Shown here: one piece after another, positions 25,601 through 34,740 of the stretch
Layout of the letters: every line of letters starts with the position of its first letter
Position numbering within the stretch: position 1 is the first letter of the stretch
Assembly (NCBI GenBank): GCA_946406115.1
Contig: OX291557.1
Span: 5,860,501-5,924,500, forward strand
Length of the DNA: 64,000 nt
Source: Apoda limacodes
Taxonomy: Eukaryota; Arthropoda; Insecta; Lepidoptera; Limacodidae
Direction of reading: 5' to 3'
Translations under genes and position numbers: made by a program
Notes under the pieces: model-generated
Told to the model about the DNA's origin: nothing
What the model saw: only the letters and a program-made list of their open reading frames with translations
Database searches by the model: none

Positions 25601-28600
25601 TTTCTTGATTATGCTGACGCCTGCTATTTTATCTCTGAGGGCCAATTAAATAAACTTGAGCGTCTTCAAAACTTGTGCATACGTTTCATATTTGGACTCC
25701 GTAAATATGATCGTGTTTCCAATTTTCGACAACAGCTCAAGTGGCCTCCGATTCGCATTCGCCGGAATATTCATATTCTATGTCTTCTGTACAGCATTTC
25801 GTTCAATCCGTCAACTCTTGCATATCTAAAGGACCGATTTCAATTTGTAGGCATTTCTAATCCACATCTTCGGCCTTCTACTCATCTCCTACTTAAATTA
25901 CCAACCCACAATACAATTTTTTATGGAAATACATTTACGGTACATACACCAAAACTGTGGAATAAATTGCCTTTATCCATAAAAAAAGCTCAATCTATTG
26001 ATATTTTCAGAAATCATATTACAGCAATCTTATTCAATAAATTAACTGTATGTATCTTAGCAAATATATGTTAATATGTGTATATATATATGTATTATAT
26101 ATTAATAAATATGATATGTAAAATTATTTTTGAATTAGTAATGGAACGCGTAAATTTAAAAATATGATATTATATTTAATGTAAATGTAGATGTATATGT
26201 ATTTATTTTACTTGACTATGATCTAAAATTTAAATTATATATATTATGTTCTATTTTAATGTTAATTAATAAACCTAGTTATTAATTTAATTATACATCA
26301 CCTACCTTTTCTGTATATTTTCTTTTTCTATCTACCCAAAGGTTGTCTGGTAGAGATCGCTTATAAGCGATAAGACCGCCTGATTGTATACTACTTATAA
26401 GTTTATTTCTAAATTTAAATTTGTTTTTAATTCATTTTTGGTGTGCAATAAAGTGTATATCTATCTACCTAGAGATGTCTGCACCATGTTGTCAATAATA
26501 ACATGTAAACTATTGTATAATAACGGTTTCTTTTTTATTTATTTTTAGGATGATCCGACAGGAATAAGTCCTTCCAGCACAGAGAAGAAACCGAAATCTA
26601 GAGTGAAGAAAGAAAAAGTAGATAAGGCTGAGAAAGCTGACAAGGGCGAAAAAACAGAAAAGGCTAGCGGTGAAGGACTAAAACAAACTAAGCTTAGCTT
26701 TAAGAAAGAACCTAAAAAGGTAGCGTGTTTTTATTTTTATATGAACTTAAATTAGGATTTAAAATTTAAAAGCTGGGTTTAAGTTCTTTTGATATATTTT
26801 AGTAGAATCATGCAGTATTACAGCTTCCCTTGTGTAAGGTCTCCCTTAACTGAAATTGATATTATGATTTAATTTGTACTTGTGAAATACAGTTCCAATT
26901 CTCATTGTGTGTCCTGGATAAAATAGTTGGTGAATTACATTTATGTGTTAGAAATTATTTAAAAACTTGTTTACGTCATGCTGACTGATAGATAATCTTC
27001 AAAAATCCACGTAACACACATTATGTTTGTTTCTATAGCACGGACGCTAAGCAGGAACAATTTCGTTCAATGACCGGTCACTATTTGTCTCTGTTGCACG
27101 CTCATAATTATTTGCCGTCGCACTCACACAGATGCGATGACCGCTGTCATAGAGGAAAGCAACGGCAAATAATTATTCGCGTGCAACAGAGACAAATAGT
27201 GACCGGTCATTGAACGAAATTCTTCCTGCTTAGCGTCCGTGCTATAGCACTGTAACACTTGTAATATGGCTTATCCCTTCAGTAAGTCCTTTGACCAGAG
27301 GTTTTTTTAAGAGGGATGAAGAGTACTTGTATCAATAGTGGTAGGTACTTACGAAGATTTTAAGAGAAAATGTTATATATACCTTTTAAGTTTATCCTGT
27401 ATGAATCTTTCTATACTTAATAAATAAAGTTGTATGTTTGTACGCGCTTACATTGGAAATTATCAGTTTGGGCGGTTTATGAGCCTAAAAAGTTTTATTG
27501 GCGTGAATTGCTTGATTACTGAGAAAGTTTCAAAGCTACATTACTTGAAACTGTGACTTTAAGGAGCACAGCAGTAAGTCAATGAGCGCGAAATTGCCGG
27601 GAACAACTAGTGCTGTTAGAGAAATTTTGATTCCATTATGTTAGCTATGAAACTCACATTGATGCTATTTGGTTACAGAAAAAGATGACGTTCAGTGGTA
27701 GCAGCGAGGAGGAGCTCTCCGGCTCCGACGTCGAGATGGCTGAGTCGGTAACACCGCGAGAACGTCAGAACGCGCGAAGAGCTGCCACTAAGGTAACATC
27801 ATACCTTTTGTATGCATAAAATATAGTCCTACAGATTTGGTAAAAGTTAAAGGAGTACATCCAAAAAGAGTGGGGCTACGTTATTGTGCCTACATGATCT
27901 GTAGATATGCCACAGATTAAACACGGATTAACAGATAATATTCTGGCAGTACCAAAATCCGATTGGAACAACTTGCAAACTCAACTTGGTGTTACTAAAG
28001 ATAGTTGCGAGAGCTGCGGGTCAGATCATAGCTTAAGTACTTGAACAGGGGCTGCCAGCAGATCAGCTCAAGTCCATTAAAACTTTAACAGAAAAAAAAA
28101 ACAACCGGCTTCAAAAAAATGCTCTGTAAAGGTAAAAATATTTACTTATTTTCAAAAATCTGATCTGCATTACAGTTTGTAGTTGGTGTCATTGAAGTAA
28201 AGAGTATTTTAAACTTTAGGTTCAAAGAAACCAAATTTAAACTGCAATTCAGATCAGATTTTTAAAATAAGTTATTAGTTTTACCTTTTTAGTGCATCTT
28301 TTTGAAGCCAGTTTTTTTCTGTTAAAAAGTTTTTATTTTTTACTTTTGAATGACGGATGCTCATTTTTCTCGTACGCTAAAAACATCGATACTATTAACA
28401 AATTTTATACAATCATCTTTCAACTTTTAAGTTGAGCTTTATATTTATATTTTATGAACTGTGAGCTGCTTAATTCGCGTTGTACTTAAGCTGTAGCTTA
28501 ACAGTTCATTGGTTTAAAGCTGCGTATTAAATCTGGTTATAATACTTGAGTTACTCCATCTCTACTAGCAAGATATCAAAATTTAGTCTGTCATACTCTA

Positions 28601-29920
28601 ATAGCAACTCTAAAGACTAAAAATGTTCAGAATTCTCTCAGCGCCATTCAAACTCCATATATTAAGTGTTAACATTGAGCTACTTATATAGTATATTTAT
28701 TTTACTGTATTCTTGTAGGTACAGAAATATAAGGACGGTTCAGAGGATTCATCAGACACTGAACCTGAACTGCTTGATAACAAACTGGAGTCTGACAACG
28801 AAGGTCCCAGGACTCTGTCCTCCGGGAGTGAAGATGAAGACTTCAGTGTCAAAAAGAACAAAGGCAAGAAACCTGCTGAAATGGACTCGGGTTAGTTTTT
28901 AAAATAGTAATGTTACACACCTGCATTACAATTGTGAAAGTATATTATTAAAAAAAGCTCACTAATTTCGAACAGTGACCTGACTAAATTTTAGTTTAAT
29001 ACTCCTTTATTAAATTTAAGAAAACATAATATACTGCTACTTAGACTTCTTGAAGTTAGCTTATTTATGATAATTTTGAATGTCGGTGAGCTTAGTTTCA
29101 TTCCCAAATAAATTAAAAGTATTATGTAATAAATAACCCATTGTTCATAATATGCAGCGATATATTGACTGAATAGTTAAAAAACATGTTGCAGACTGCC
29201 TCTTTGACTCGCTAATAGAAGATACGAAGAAAGAACAAACAGAAAACTTAAGAAACAACCACTCCCCTCCCACCGTCGTGTCCAGTGACGAAGATATAAA
29301 ACCAGTGGAACCTAAAAAGAAACCGGCCCCTAAGAAGAAACTTTTGAATATCGAAAAGAAAGAGAACGCGAAACCTAAGAAAAGGCCAGCGAAAGTGTTG
29401 TCGGCTAGTGATGATGATGACGATAGCATATTTGACACTAGAAAAGTAAGTCGACTATGTATTTGACACTAGAATTTAATTAATCTATTCTGAGAATGTA
29501 ATAGTATGTTTTAGCAGCGGGTTATTCGCAAGCCTAAAATAAATTGAATGTGCTGTGACTTCTTGCTTTCTGTAAAATGTAGGTTTAAATTTTATTTGAT
29601 TTTATGATTTATTATTGAACAATTAATGAATTTTATACTACTTCTCACTTTTCTACACTTAAAAGTTTTGCGATAACTTCTGTGACTTAGAAAAAATTTG
29701 CATTTTCTTTTATCCTAAATAAAAGAAAATTAAAAAGTATCTTGCAATGTTCTAGGAAAAAAAGAAAAATAATCCAAAGAAGAAGCCCAAAAAACAGGAC
29801 AGCGATTCAGATATAGAGTCAATACCTTCAAGCCCGCTGCCTTCAAGAGAAACTAATTCGAGGCCGAAGAAACAGCAACAGTACAATTTCAGTGATGGCT
29901 CCGACAGTGATGACGACTGA
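7617..29920 (+). CDS. Top2: DNA topoisomerase II (ATP-dependent type IIA topoisomerase), 18 coding exons
   Basis: Nuclear enzyme that passes one DNA duplex through a transient double-strand break in another, using ATP; needed for decatenation, chromosome condensation and segregation. Joined coding exons total 4689 nt (about 1562 residues), the normal size for insect Top2. Domains, numbered from the ATG at 7617: GHKL ATPase about 40-390, with EILVNAADN (94-102), NNGCGIP (127-133), TGGRNGYGAK (166-175) and the QTK switch lysine (384-386); Toprim about 460-580, with EGDSA (468-472) and the metal site DQDQD (548-552); winged helix with catalytic Tyr about 812 in ASPRYIF (codon 16492-16494); coiled-coil/C-gate about 1020-1240; then a Lys/Asp/Glu/Ser-rich tail typical of nuclear localisation and phosphorylation. 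All splice sites are GT-AG and all phases agree. No frameshift or stop was seen. The exact N-terminus is uncertain (see 6831-6886). Confidence 0.96.
8053..8440 (+). repeat. Dispersed repeat of the 'cttctgccagcggcttcgcc' family
   Basis: Starts tagcttctgccagcggcttc and ends 'cctttataataaaagtatag'. Same family as 32611-33055; lies inside Top2 intron 1. Confidence 0.75.
8709..9043 (+). repeat. Dispersed repeat, copy 1 of two
   Basis: Contains 'gagcacttatgaatgtcact', 'atagggcgggagaccttgta' and 'ttatgtattcatcac'. It closely matches 33480-33812. Confidence 0.8.
11108..11446 (-). pseudogene. C-terminal fragment of a retrotransposon polyprotein
   Basis: Reverse frame reads FKRRKYAAPPASNGYIFQSF then VVETMRSWGPSTHRFL. 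After a frame change, TGLYFGQQIITWQR resembles the tail of lepidopteran RTE-type elements. Broken by a frameshift, with no upstream RT nearby. Confidence 0.5.
11450..11640 (+). repeat. Dispersed repeat shared with 42035-42225
   Basis: Both contain 'aaactgctgtaccaattaag'-like sequence, 'aaatttggcatgga' and a 'gaatttagggcgg' end. Confidence 0.6.
12757..13000 (+). CDS. Top2: Top2 exon 2 (ATPase N-terminus)
   Basis: Acceptor ttccag ends at 12756; donor gtaaca starts at 13001, phase 1. Encodes the variable N-terminus and the conserved stretch containing YQKKSQLEHILLRPDTYIGS. A later in-frame ATG at 12760 or 12772 could be an alternative start. Confidence 0.93.
13549..15448 (+). CDS. Top2: Top2 exon 3 (ATPase, transducer and Toprim)
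   Basis: A single 1900-nt exon encodes nearly the whole ATPase, the transducer with its QTK loop, and the Toprim domain. It starts after tttttaag and reads GLYKIYDEILVNAADNKQR across the junction. It ends at donor gtaaga (15449) with two bases of an Arg codon. It is by far the longest exon of the gene. Confidence 0.97.
15449..16017 (+). other. Top2 intron 3
   Basis: 569 nt intron with gtaaga donor and ttttttag acceptor. No gene seen. Confidence 0.8.
16018..16157 (+). CDS. Top2: Top2 exon 4 (winged-helix start)
   Basis: Encodes SIPSMIDGLKPGQRKVIFTC and onward to AYHH, the well-conserved lead-in to the catalytic region. Donor gtttgt at 16158, phase 1. Confidence 0.95.
16256..16281 (-). repeat. 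Short 3'-terminal stub of the window's RT retrotransposon family
   Basis: Within Top2 intron 4, 'taccactaaggtggcaaac' is the reverse complement of the 3' end seen at 2597-2672, 40080-40110 and 56900-56945. An A/T-rich run precedes it. Confidence 0.45.
16358..16560 (+). CDS. Top2: Top2 exon 5 (catalytic tyrosine)
   Basis: Acceptor atttcag ends at 16357. Encodes EQSLSMTIVNLAQNYVGSNN and GGKDSASPRYIFT; the Arg-Tyr pair (codons 16489-16494) is the DNA-cleaving tyrosine and its adjacent arginine. Donor gtaagt at 16561, phase 0. Confidence 0.96.
16676..16824 (+). CDS. Top2: Top2 exon 6
   Basis: Acceptor tttttaacag ends at 16675. Encodes the PILPMVLVNGAEGIGTGWST block (DNA-gate, very conserved). 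Donor gtatgt at 16825, phase 2. Confidence 0.95.
17307..17544 (+). CDS. Top2: Top2 exon 7
   Basis: Acceptor ttttttag ends at 17306. Encodes RMIDGEEPKMMHPWYKNF through ITELPVGCWTQNYKENVLEP to ISEYR. Donor gtaagt at 17545, phase 0. Confidence 0.95.
17772..17929 (+). CDS. Top2: Top2 exon 8
   Basis: Acceptor tttttatag ends at 17771. Encodes EYNTDTTVRFVVSLLPGKL and FKLQTTISM up to FDHNNCLN. Donor gtaaga at 17930, phase 2. Confidence 0.94.
17930..18739 (+). other. Top2 intron 8
   Basis: 810 nt, very AT-rich. No gene or clear repeat seen. Confidence 0.75.
18740..18948 (+). CDS. Top2: Top2 exon 9 (coiled coil)
   Basis: Acceptor attttatag ends at 18739. Encodes the long helix containing FYSLRMKYYVRRKDYLEGQL and NQARFILEKCDKGLVVENKK. 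Donor gtggga at 18949, phase 1. Confidence 0.94.
19247..19384 (+). CDS. Top2: Top2 exon 10
   Basis: Acceptor ctaaaatag ends at 19246. Encodes GYAPDPIAEWKKRAAKI, then an acidic linker (EEPQESEEEPEPED). Donor gttagt at 19385, phase 1. Confidence 0.92.
19467..19605 (+). CDS. Top2: Top2 exon 11 (C-gate)
   Basis: Acceptor atgacag ends at 19466. Encodes FNYLLGMSMWMLTKEKKDDL, the conserved C-gate helix region. Donor gtaaga at 19606, phase 2. Confidence 0.94.
19656..20052. mobile_element. Probable MITE with short imperfect TIRs in Top2 intron 11
   Basis: A GC-rich island in an AT-rich intron. Left end aaagcgacgcgtcaagttttt is mirrored at the right by aaaaacgtgacgcgttgcttcgcttt (imperfect inverted ends). 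A + strand frame at about 19788-19973 encodes an acidic stretch (SEAEEEEIQHYLALVW) followed by Arg/Pro-rich sequence. It may be a captured or truncated transposase N-terminus; not assigned. Confidence 0.4.
20053..20680 (+). other. Remainder of Top2 intron 11
   Basis: AT-rich. No gene seen; acceptor ctcttttacag ends at 20680. Confidence 0.7.
20681..20804 (+). CDS. Top2: Top2 exon 12
   Basis: Encodes KAKTPAMLWREDLDVFLIKL and DEVEEKERQEEAS, matching the end of the conserved Top2 core. Donor gtattt at 20805, phase 0. Confidence 0.93.
20805..22833 (+). other. Top2 intron 12
   Basis: 2.0 kb. Holds a truncated dispersed repeat at about 21117-21270 ('ctagctgaccgggcagacgt' type). Otherwise AT-rich with no gene seen. 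Confidence 0.65.
22834..22992 (+). CDS. Top2: Top2 exon 13
   Basis: Acceptor ttttttaag ends at 22833. Encodes GGKKNVVRKSMFDTGPSQNG and ISDDLIKRIQAAEKAKIKKE. Basic C-terminal region, likely nuclear import. Donor gtaagt at 22993, phase 0. Confidence 0.9.
23936..26465 (+). mobile_element. Degenerate CR1/Jockey-like non-LTR retrotransposon in Top2 intron 13
   Basis: Pieces lie in order on the + strand. Endonuclease-like: ILVSDTWLKLCLPSTS (23960s) and AEHILIEVVLSRTKILLS (about 24148). Linker: RVWKFLKSLGVSKARQE (24887-24937). RT fingers: KLAYVIPLPKKANPALFSDY to RPISILPFLSEVLERL (25248-25360). Then a jump straight to the post-RT thumb: SESVKNLGIIIDRAWAPHL, LDYADACYFISEGQLNKLE and LWNKLPLSIKKAQS, stopping at 26072. 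The RT catalytic core (YADD) is missing, so there is an internal deletion at about 25370. Many stops and frameshifts elsewhere. The 3' end (26340-26465) has the 'gttgtctggtagagatcgctt...gtgcaataaagtg' form common for lepidopteran elements. Same strand as Top2. Confidence 0.85.
26549..26719 (+). CDS. Top2: Top2 exon 14 (basic tail)
   Basis: Acceptor atttttag ends at 26548. Lys/Glu-rich, and includes GEGLKQTKLSFKKEPKK, a conserved C-terminal mini-motif (compare LKQTTLAF/LKQSKIDF in other animals). Donor gtagcg at 26720, phase 0. Confidence 0.9.
27038..27242. mobile_element. 205-bp fold-back MITE with TATA target duplication, Top2 intron 14
   Basis: Two nearly identical arms of about 82 bp in inverted orientation start with gcacggacgctaagcagga and meet around a loop of about 40 bp. 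TATA lies immediately outside both ends (27034-27037 and 27243-27246), consistent with a TA or TATA target duplication. No coding capacity. Confidence 0.8.
27679..27792 (+). CDS. Top2: Top2 exon 15
   Basis: Acceptor ggttacag ends at 27678. Encodes KKMTFSGSSEEELSGSDVEM, an acidic/Ser segment with CK2-like sites. Donor gtaaca at 27793, phase 0. Confidence 0.9.
28081..28334. mobile_element. Fold-back MITE, about 250 bp, Top2 intron 15
   Basis: Left arm (28081-28178) begins tttaacagaaaaaaaaaaca and contains accggcttcaaaaa and aaaatctgatctgcattaca. The right arm (28239-28334) is its imperfect reverse complement, ending ctgttaaa. The loop is about 60 bp. Non-coding. Confidence 0.7.
28719..28890 (+). 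CDS. Top2: Top2 exon 16
   Basis: Acceptor tcttgtag ends at 28718. Encodes VQKYKDGSEDSSDTEPELLD to KGKKPAEMDS; acidic. Donor gttagt at 28891, phase 1. Confidence 0.88.
29195..29445 (+). CDS. Top2: Top2 exon 17
   Basis: Acceptor gttgcag ends at 29194. Encodes CLFDSLIEDTKKEQ, a Lys/Pro run (PKKKPAPKKKLL, NLS-like) and SASDDDDDSIFDTRK. Donor gtaagt at 29446, phase 0. Confidence 0.9.
29756..29920 (+). CDS. Top2: Top2 exon 18 (terminal, stop at 29918-29920)
   Basis: Acceptor gttctag ends at 29755. Encodes KKKNNPKKKPKKQDSDSDIE and ends NFSDGSDSDDD before TGA. The acidic end is typical of Top2 tails. Confidence 0.92.
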   Translation, partial: EKKKNNPKKKPKKQDSDSDIESIPSSPLPSRETNSRPKKQQQYNFSDGSDSDDD

Positions 29921-31596
29921 CCTCCAGTGTAGGCAGTAAGTCATATATGTATTTAACACAATAATTTTGCTATTAATGTATGTTCGTCTTAACTGAGGAG
30001 CTTGTGGTCGAGTCACATTCCTCCATCGGAAGCGATATTCGAAGTTATTAATGTTTGCTATAGAAGTTTTTGTAACGCGGGTCGGTCGATGGACTGAGCC
30101 GTGGACGAAAACCAGCTTTAAGTCAACAATCGAGAGTGGCCACTAGCTCAACAACGTTCGCTAACACGCACTAGGTCAGAGCGGTGGACTCTTTTGCCTT
30201 AACTTTCTTCAAGGAGAGGCCTGTGCCTGTGGAACATTTTAAGGCATGTTCCTTATCGAGTTTTACGATCTCTAAACAATTCTAATATAATGTATAAATG
30301 CTGGTCTGTTAGTTGTGCTGTAACCACATAACCGAGTATCTAATTTATCCAATTTTTGGTTAAGAGTTTCAATAGTTTAAGGGGATGGTAAAGATCATAT
30401 GATAATTATAGATTGTGCCCACGGGAATTGGGTATTTTAACGGTTAACGGAAAAGAACGAATCGGGTGACCTGCTTAGGTGTAGCTAGCGGAGTAGATAG
30501 AGACGGCTAGAAAAGTATCTACGCGGGAAAAGTCAGAAACAGTAGTTAGTTATGCATTATCAAATATTACAAATTAATATCAACACTAGTAATTCTTATT
30601 TAACTTGCGGTTGCATTGCTTATATAGTTTAAAATAGGGTGCTTTTACACAATTTAATTTATGTTTATTATTATTTTATTATTTGTTTCAGATTTGGATT
30701 CAATCAAATCTTCGTGTAACAAAGATAAACTCTTAAGTTATTGAACGAAATTATTTTTATATTTGGATAATTATTATGTATGTACTACATCACTTAAAAA
30801 TAATTTGTAAATTTTTTTTTTTTTTTTGTTGTGACACAAAAAGTACAAAAAATATGGTTTTATAATGGATGTCAATAATATTTCTCTGCATTTTTCCTCT
30901 TACAAATTATTCTTTATTATAATTTTTTTAGTATTATAAATGTAAATAGTTAAATGGAGGCTGAATTCAACTCTCTGTTACCGAATCATCTTAAATTGAA
31001 TTGACATGATAAATTAATTTTGATATTTTATTATCTTTTGACATCGTAATTTTTTAATACAAGAGTTCGCAACGTATTTTCTTACAGTATCTAAACAACT
31101 AGTTTTTTTTATAAATTTGGAACCTAAAAATTAAATTTTCACGAAATTTTGCATAGATGAAATCAATGGCTTGCAATACATTCCATAAAATATTTTGCAT
31201 AAATTGAATGGTTATAGCAATTTCAAACAAGATAATCACTTTAAAGGAGCCCAGTTTAAATTCAGTAAGCAAATATGTCTTAGATTCGAACTTTAAATAA
31301 TATTTTTACAACAATCTCATTATTTTTTAAGTATTGGCTGTAATTCAGTTTACGAATGTATGTAATGTATTTATTTCTAAATAGGTGTATGGATTTGATA
31401 AAACTTACCTTGTCCTGGCATTGGTAATGCACAAAATGTTTTTAAATACGGATTGCCTAGAGACCCATAGTCGGTTATTTATTAGACAAAACGATGCCGC
31501 CTCAAAAACTTTTAAAAAACAACATTTAAAGTGAAACTACCATTTATATTGTATTTGGTTTTGGATTTAATATTTTAGTGACATTTTTATACTATA
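29921..31596 (+). other. Top2 3' UTR / downstream region
   Basis: A gtaagt donor at 29936 and a tttgtttcag acceptor ending at 30691 would allow a 3'-UTR intron just after the stop codon. AT-rich sequence follows to the transposon at 31605. No coding region seen. The polyadenylation site could not be fixed. Confidence 0.4.
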
Positions 31597-32058
31597 CTAA
31601 TTTGCCTCTAGTAGCAGTAGTCCGGTTGACCGAACTACTGAAACTTTTAAGTTGCAATAGTTCGGTTGTGACGAAGAACCGAACTATTGATACCTTTTTA
31701 GTAGCAATAGTCCGGTTTCTTAATAATTTAAACAAAATATATTTACAAACTATTTGATATCAAAAAAACATTTTTTTTAGCAAAATTAACGTTATCTTAA
31801 AAAAAACAAATGAGTGTCGAAAAACGAATGAATGTCAATTTTTTTTTATCATAAAAACACTTTTTTGGAAACTTTTCTTTTTAAATTTTTTTTTATTTTT
31901 ATTAATCATAAGTAAAAAAAAAATTTTTTCTTGCGGTTAGATAAGTCTTAATCGTTAAAACCATATATTGTTTAATCACACTTGCTTGTAAGCAGTTTCA
32001 TTACGGGCAGGCAAACCTTAATTGCTCACACGGGCCATTTCTCTGTAAATTTTACTTT

Positions 32059-32610
32059 ACAAAAGTGATAGATTTCATCAAGCTCTTTGTTTCGAACTAC
32101 AGCTGTCAAACTAAATAGGCCCATATCTCAGAAACTATTTATCGTTGACCAGTTGTTTTTTACAGAAGTGATAGATCTCATCAAGATCTTCATTTCGTAT
32201 GACAGCTGTCAAAATAAAAAGGCTCATATTTGGGAAACTATTGGTCATAGACCAGTTGTATGTTCACAGAAGTAATAAATCTCATAAAGAGCTTTATTTC
32301 GGATGATAGCAGTCAAACTAAAAATGGCTATATCTCTGTAACTATCGATCGTAGACTAGTCTGTAAAGAAGTGATAGACCTTATCAAGACCTTTATTTCG
32401 GATGACAGCTGTCAAGCAAGAAAGGGCTGTATCTTCAAAACCATTGTTCGTAGACTAGTTGTTTCCTTACAAAAGTGATAGACCTTATCAAGACCTTTAT
32501 TTCGGATGACAGCTGTCAAACAAGAAAGGGCTGTATCTTCAAAACCATTGTTCGTAGACTAGTTGTTTCCTTACAAAAGTGATAGACCTTAACAAGACCT
32601 TTATTTCATA
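32059..32610 (+). repeat. Subterminal tandem array, about 104-bp unit, 5.3 copies
   Basis: Units start near 32059, 32162, 32266, 32365, 32469 and 32573 (the last is partial). Each has 'aagtgatagacctt', 'gatgacagctgtcaa' and 'cgtagactagttg'. Copies 4 to 6 are almost identical and the first three are diverged, suggesting growth at the inner side. Confidence 0.88.
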
Positions 32611-33055
32611 TAGCTTCTGCCAGCGGCTTCGCCCGCTCTAAATTTTGTTATCGGCGTAGGTTCTTACGGCGACTCCTCAATTATAGAAAAAAAAACAAAC
32701 AATCAAATATTGCCTCTTTAATGGCATAATACATTCGTGTCTGTGAAACCATGGCAATACACATACAAAATTTCAACCCAATCGGTTCAGCCGTTTAGAA
32801 GTTATGTGAAAAAAGAAGTAATTACGTAAGTAATTAGGAATGTACGGAAGGATAATTCTTACTACCCGTTGTCCTATTACCCGTTTTCCCGTAGGAATGA
32901 AGCATTTTCCCGCGGTAAAAAGTAGCCTATGTTCATCAGGGATAATGTCGGCTTCTAATGGTAAAAGAATTTTTCAAATCAGTCCAGTAGTTTCGGAGCC
33001 TATTCAATACAAACAAACAATCAAAGCTTTCCTCTTTATAATATTAGTATAGATG
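32611..33055 (+). repeat. 'cttctgccagcggcttcgcc' dispersed repeat nested in the long-TIR element
   Basis: Full-length-looking copy interrupting the sixth tandem unit. Ends 'ctttataatattagtataga'. Closely matches 5746-6378 and 8053-8440. Confidence 0.82.
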
Positions 33056-33479
33056 ACGTTACGCATTGGCTTTTGATGATTAAAAAAAAACGCTTAATCA
33101 ATTTCGATAAAATTTAAATGTCACCTACTAAAAAAAAAAACATCAAAATCAATTAATAATTGTTGGAGTAATCGTGTAGCATATAAAAAAAACACACACG
33201 TCGTATCGATAACCTCCTCCTTTTTTGAGGAGGTTACCTCTGTTAAAAATATGTAAGCAGCAGTTACTTTTGTTTACTTTACAACGTATATTTTTAGTCT
33301 TATAGTCTTTGCAACGCCGGTAGCTGCTTTTTGTGGCGTATACAGAATTTCTTTAGAATTGGTACCCAGAAAAGAGTAAAACTCTGCCTTGTCCTTGTTG
33401 TATTATTTTTAAGTCTCACATATTTTTGTCACAATAAGTAATTATCGACTTGAAAATAACATAATATATCAATCTATCA

Positions 33480-33812
33480 ATCAATCAATATAATTTTATT
33501 CAATTTAGGCTACAATAATTGAGCACTTATGAATGTCACTACGCCATCGGTTCGTAAGTCTATAGGGCGGGAGACCTTGTACTGAGAAGAACCGGCTTTT
33601 CTCCCTTTCTCTTAGAGCGGCCACTTAAAATGTTGCAAAATACCCTCCCTATCACAGAAGGACACTTTCCATTACAAACATAAAAAACATGAAATGCAAA
33701 AGCACAACATAAAAAAGTATCTAATTACAAAATATAAAAAAAGAGAGTTTATGTATTCATCACTAATAATCAATGTCTTACAGTATTGATAAACAAAACA
33801 AAAAAGTAAGAT
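33480..33812 (+). repeat. Dispersed repeat, copy 2, nested in the long-TIR element
   Basis: Matches 8709-9043 throughout, with a small deletion after agaagaaccggc. Confidence 0.8.
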
Positions 33813-34604
33813 ATATACATGTACATGTGAAGAAAGACTTTCAAATAGACATATGTCATGAATTATTAAAACCAATGATGAAAATTATTGCATGGCTATG
33901 GCATGGACTTAATAATGCTTTAAGAAAACTAAAGAATGGCGCACAAGTTCGAATTAAAGAAAGTTCGGTCAACCGGACTATATAGGTTGACCCTTGGTGG
34001 TTTGGAGGTATAGCTCTTTAATTTGACAGCTGTCATTTGAAATGAAGATATTGATGCGATCTATCACTTCGGTAAGGAAACAATTAGTCTATGAACAATG
34101 GTTTTGAAGATACAGCCGTTTTTAGTTTGACAGCTAAAATAAAGCTCTTCATGAGATCTATTACTTCTGTGAACATACAACTGGTCTATGATCAATAGTT
34201 TCCCAGATATAAGCCTTTTTTATCACACTTGCTCGTAAACGTTTAACTATTAAGAATAACTTTACTGCAAAAAAAAATCTTTTTTTTACTTATGATTGTT
34301 GATTACTAAAAATTGATGATAATAAAAAAAAATAAAGAAAAGTTTCCAAAAAAGGGTTTTTGTGATAAAAAAAAATTACATTTATTTGTTTTTAGACACT
34401 CATTTGTTTTTTTAAGATAACGTTAATTTTGCTTAAAAATGTTATATTATCACTGGATCTTTTTTTAAATGTAAAATAGTTTGTTTATATTGTATATATT
34501 TCGTTTAAATTATTAACTAACCGGACTGTTGCTACTAAAAAGGTATCAATAGTTCGGTTCTTTGTCACAACCGAACTATTGCAACTTAAAAGTTTCAGTA
34601 GTTC

Positions 34605-34740
34605 GGTCAACCGGACTAACAACTGGACTAACAACCGGAGTAATAACCGGACTAACAACCGGACTAACAACTGGACTAACAACCGGACTAACAACCGGAC
34701 TAACAACCGGACTAACAACCTGACTAACAACCGGACTACT
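34605..34740. repeat. 12-bp minisatellite in the right TIR
   Basis: About eleven copies of ccggactaacaa with few changes (ctggac, ccggag). The left TIR has only a single equivalent. Confidence 0.92.

Noticed and set aside
33207..33237. Hairpin taacctcctc/gaggaggtta as a terminator
   Set aside because: Rho-independent terminators do not apply in a eukaryotic genome; likely incidental.
34485..34730. Leu/Val/Arg repeat ORF on the - strand
   Set aside because: It is the 12-bp minisatellite read in frame; no independent coding evidence.
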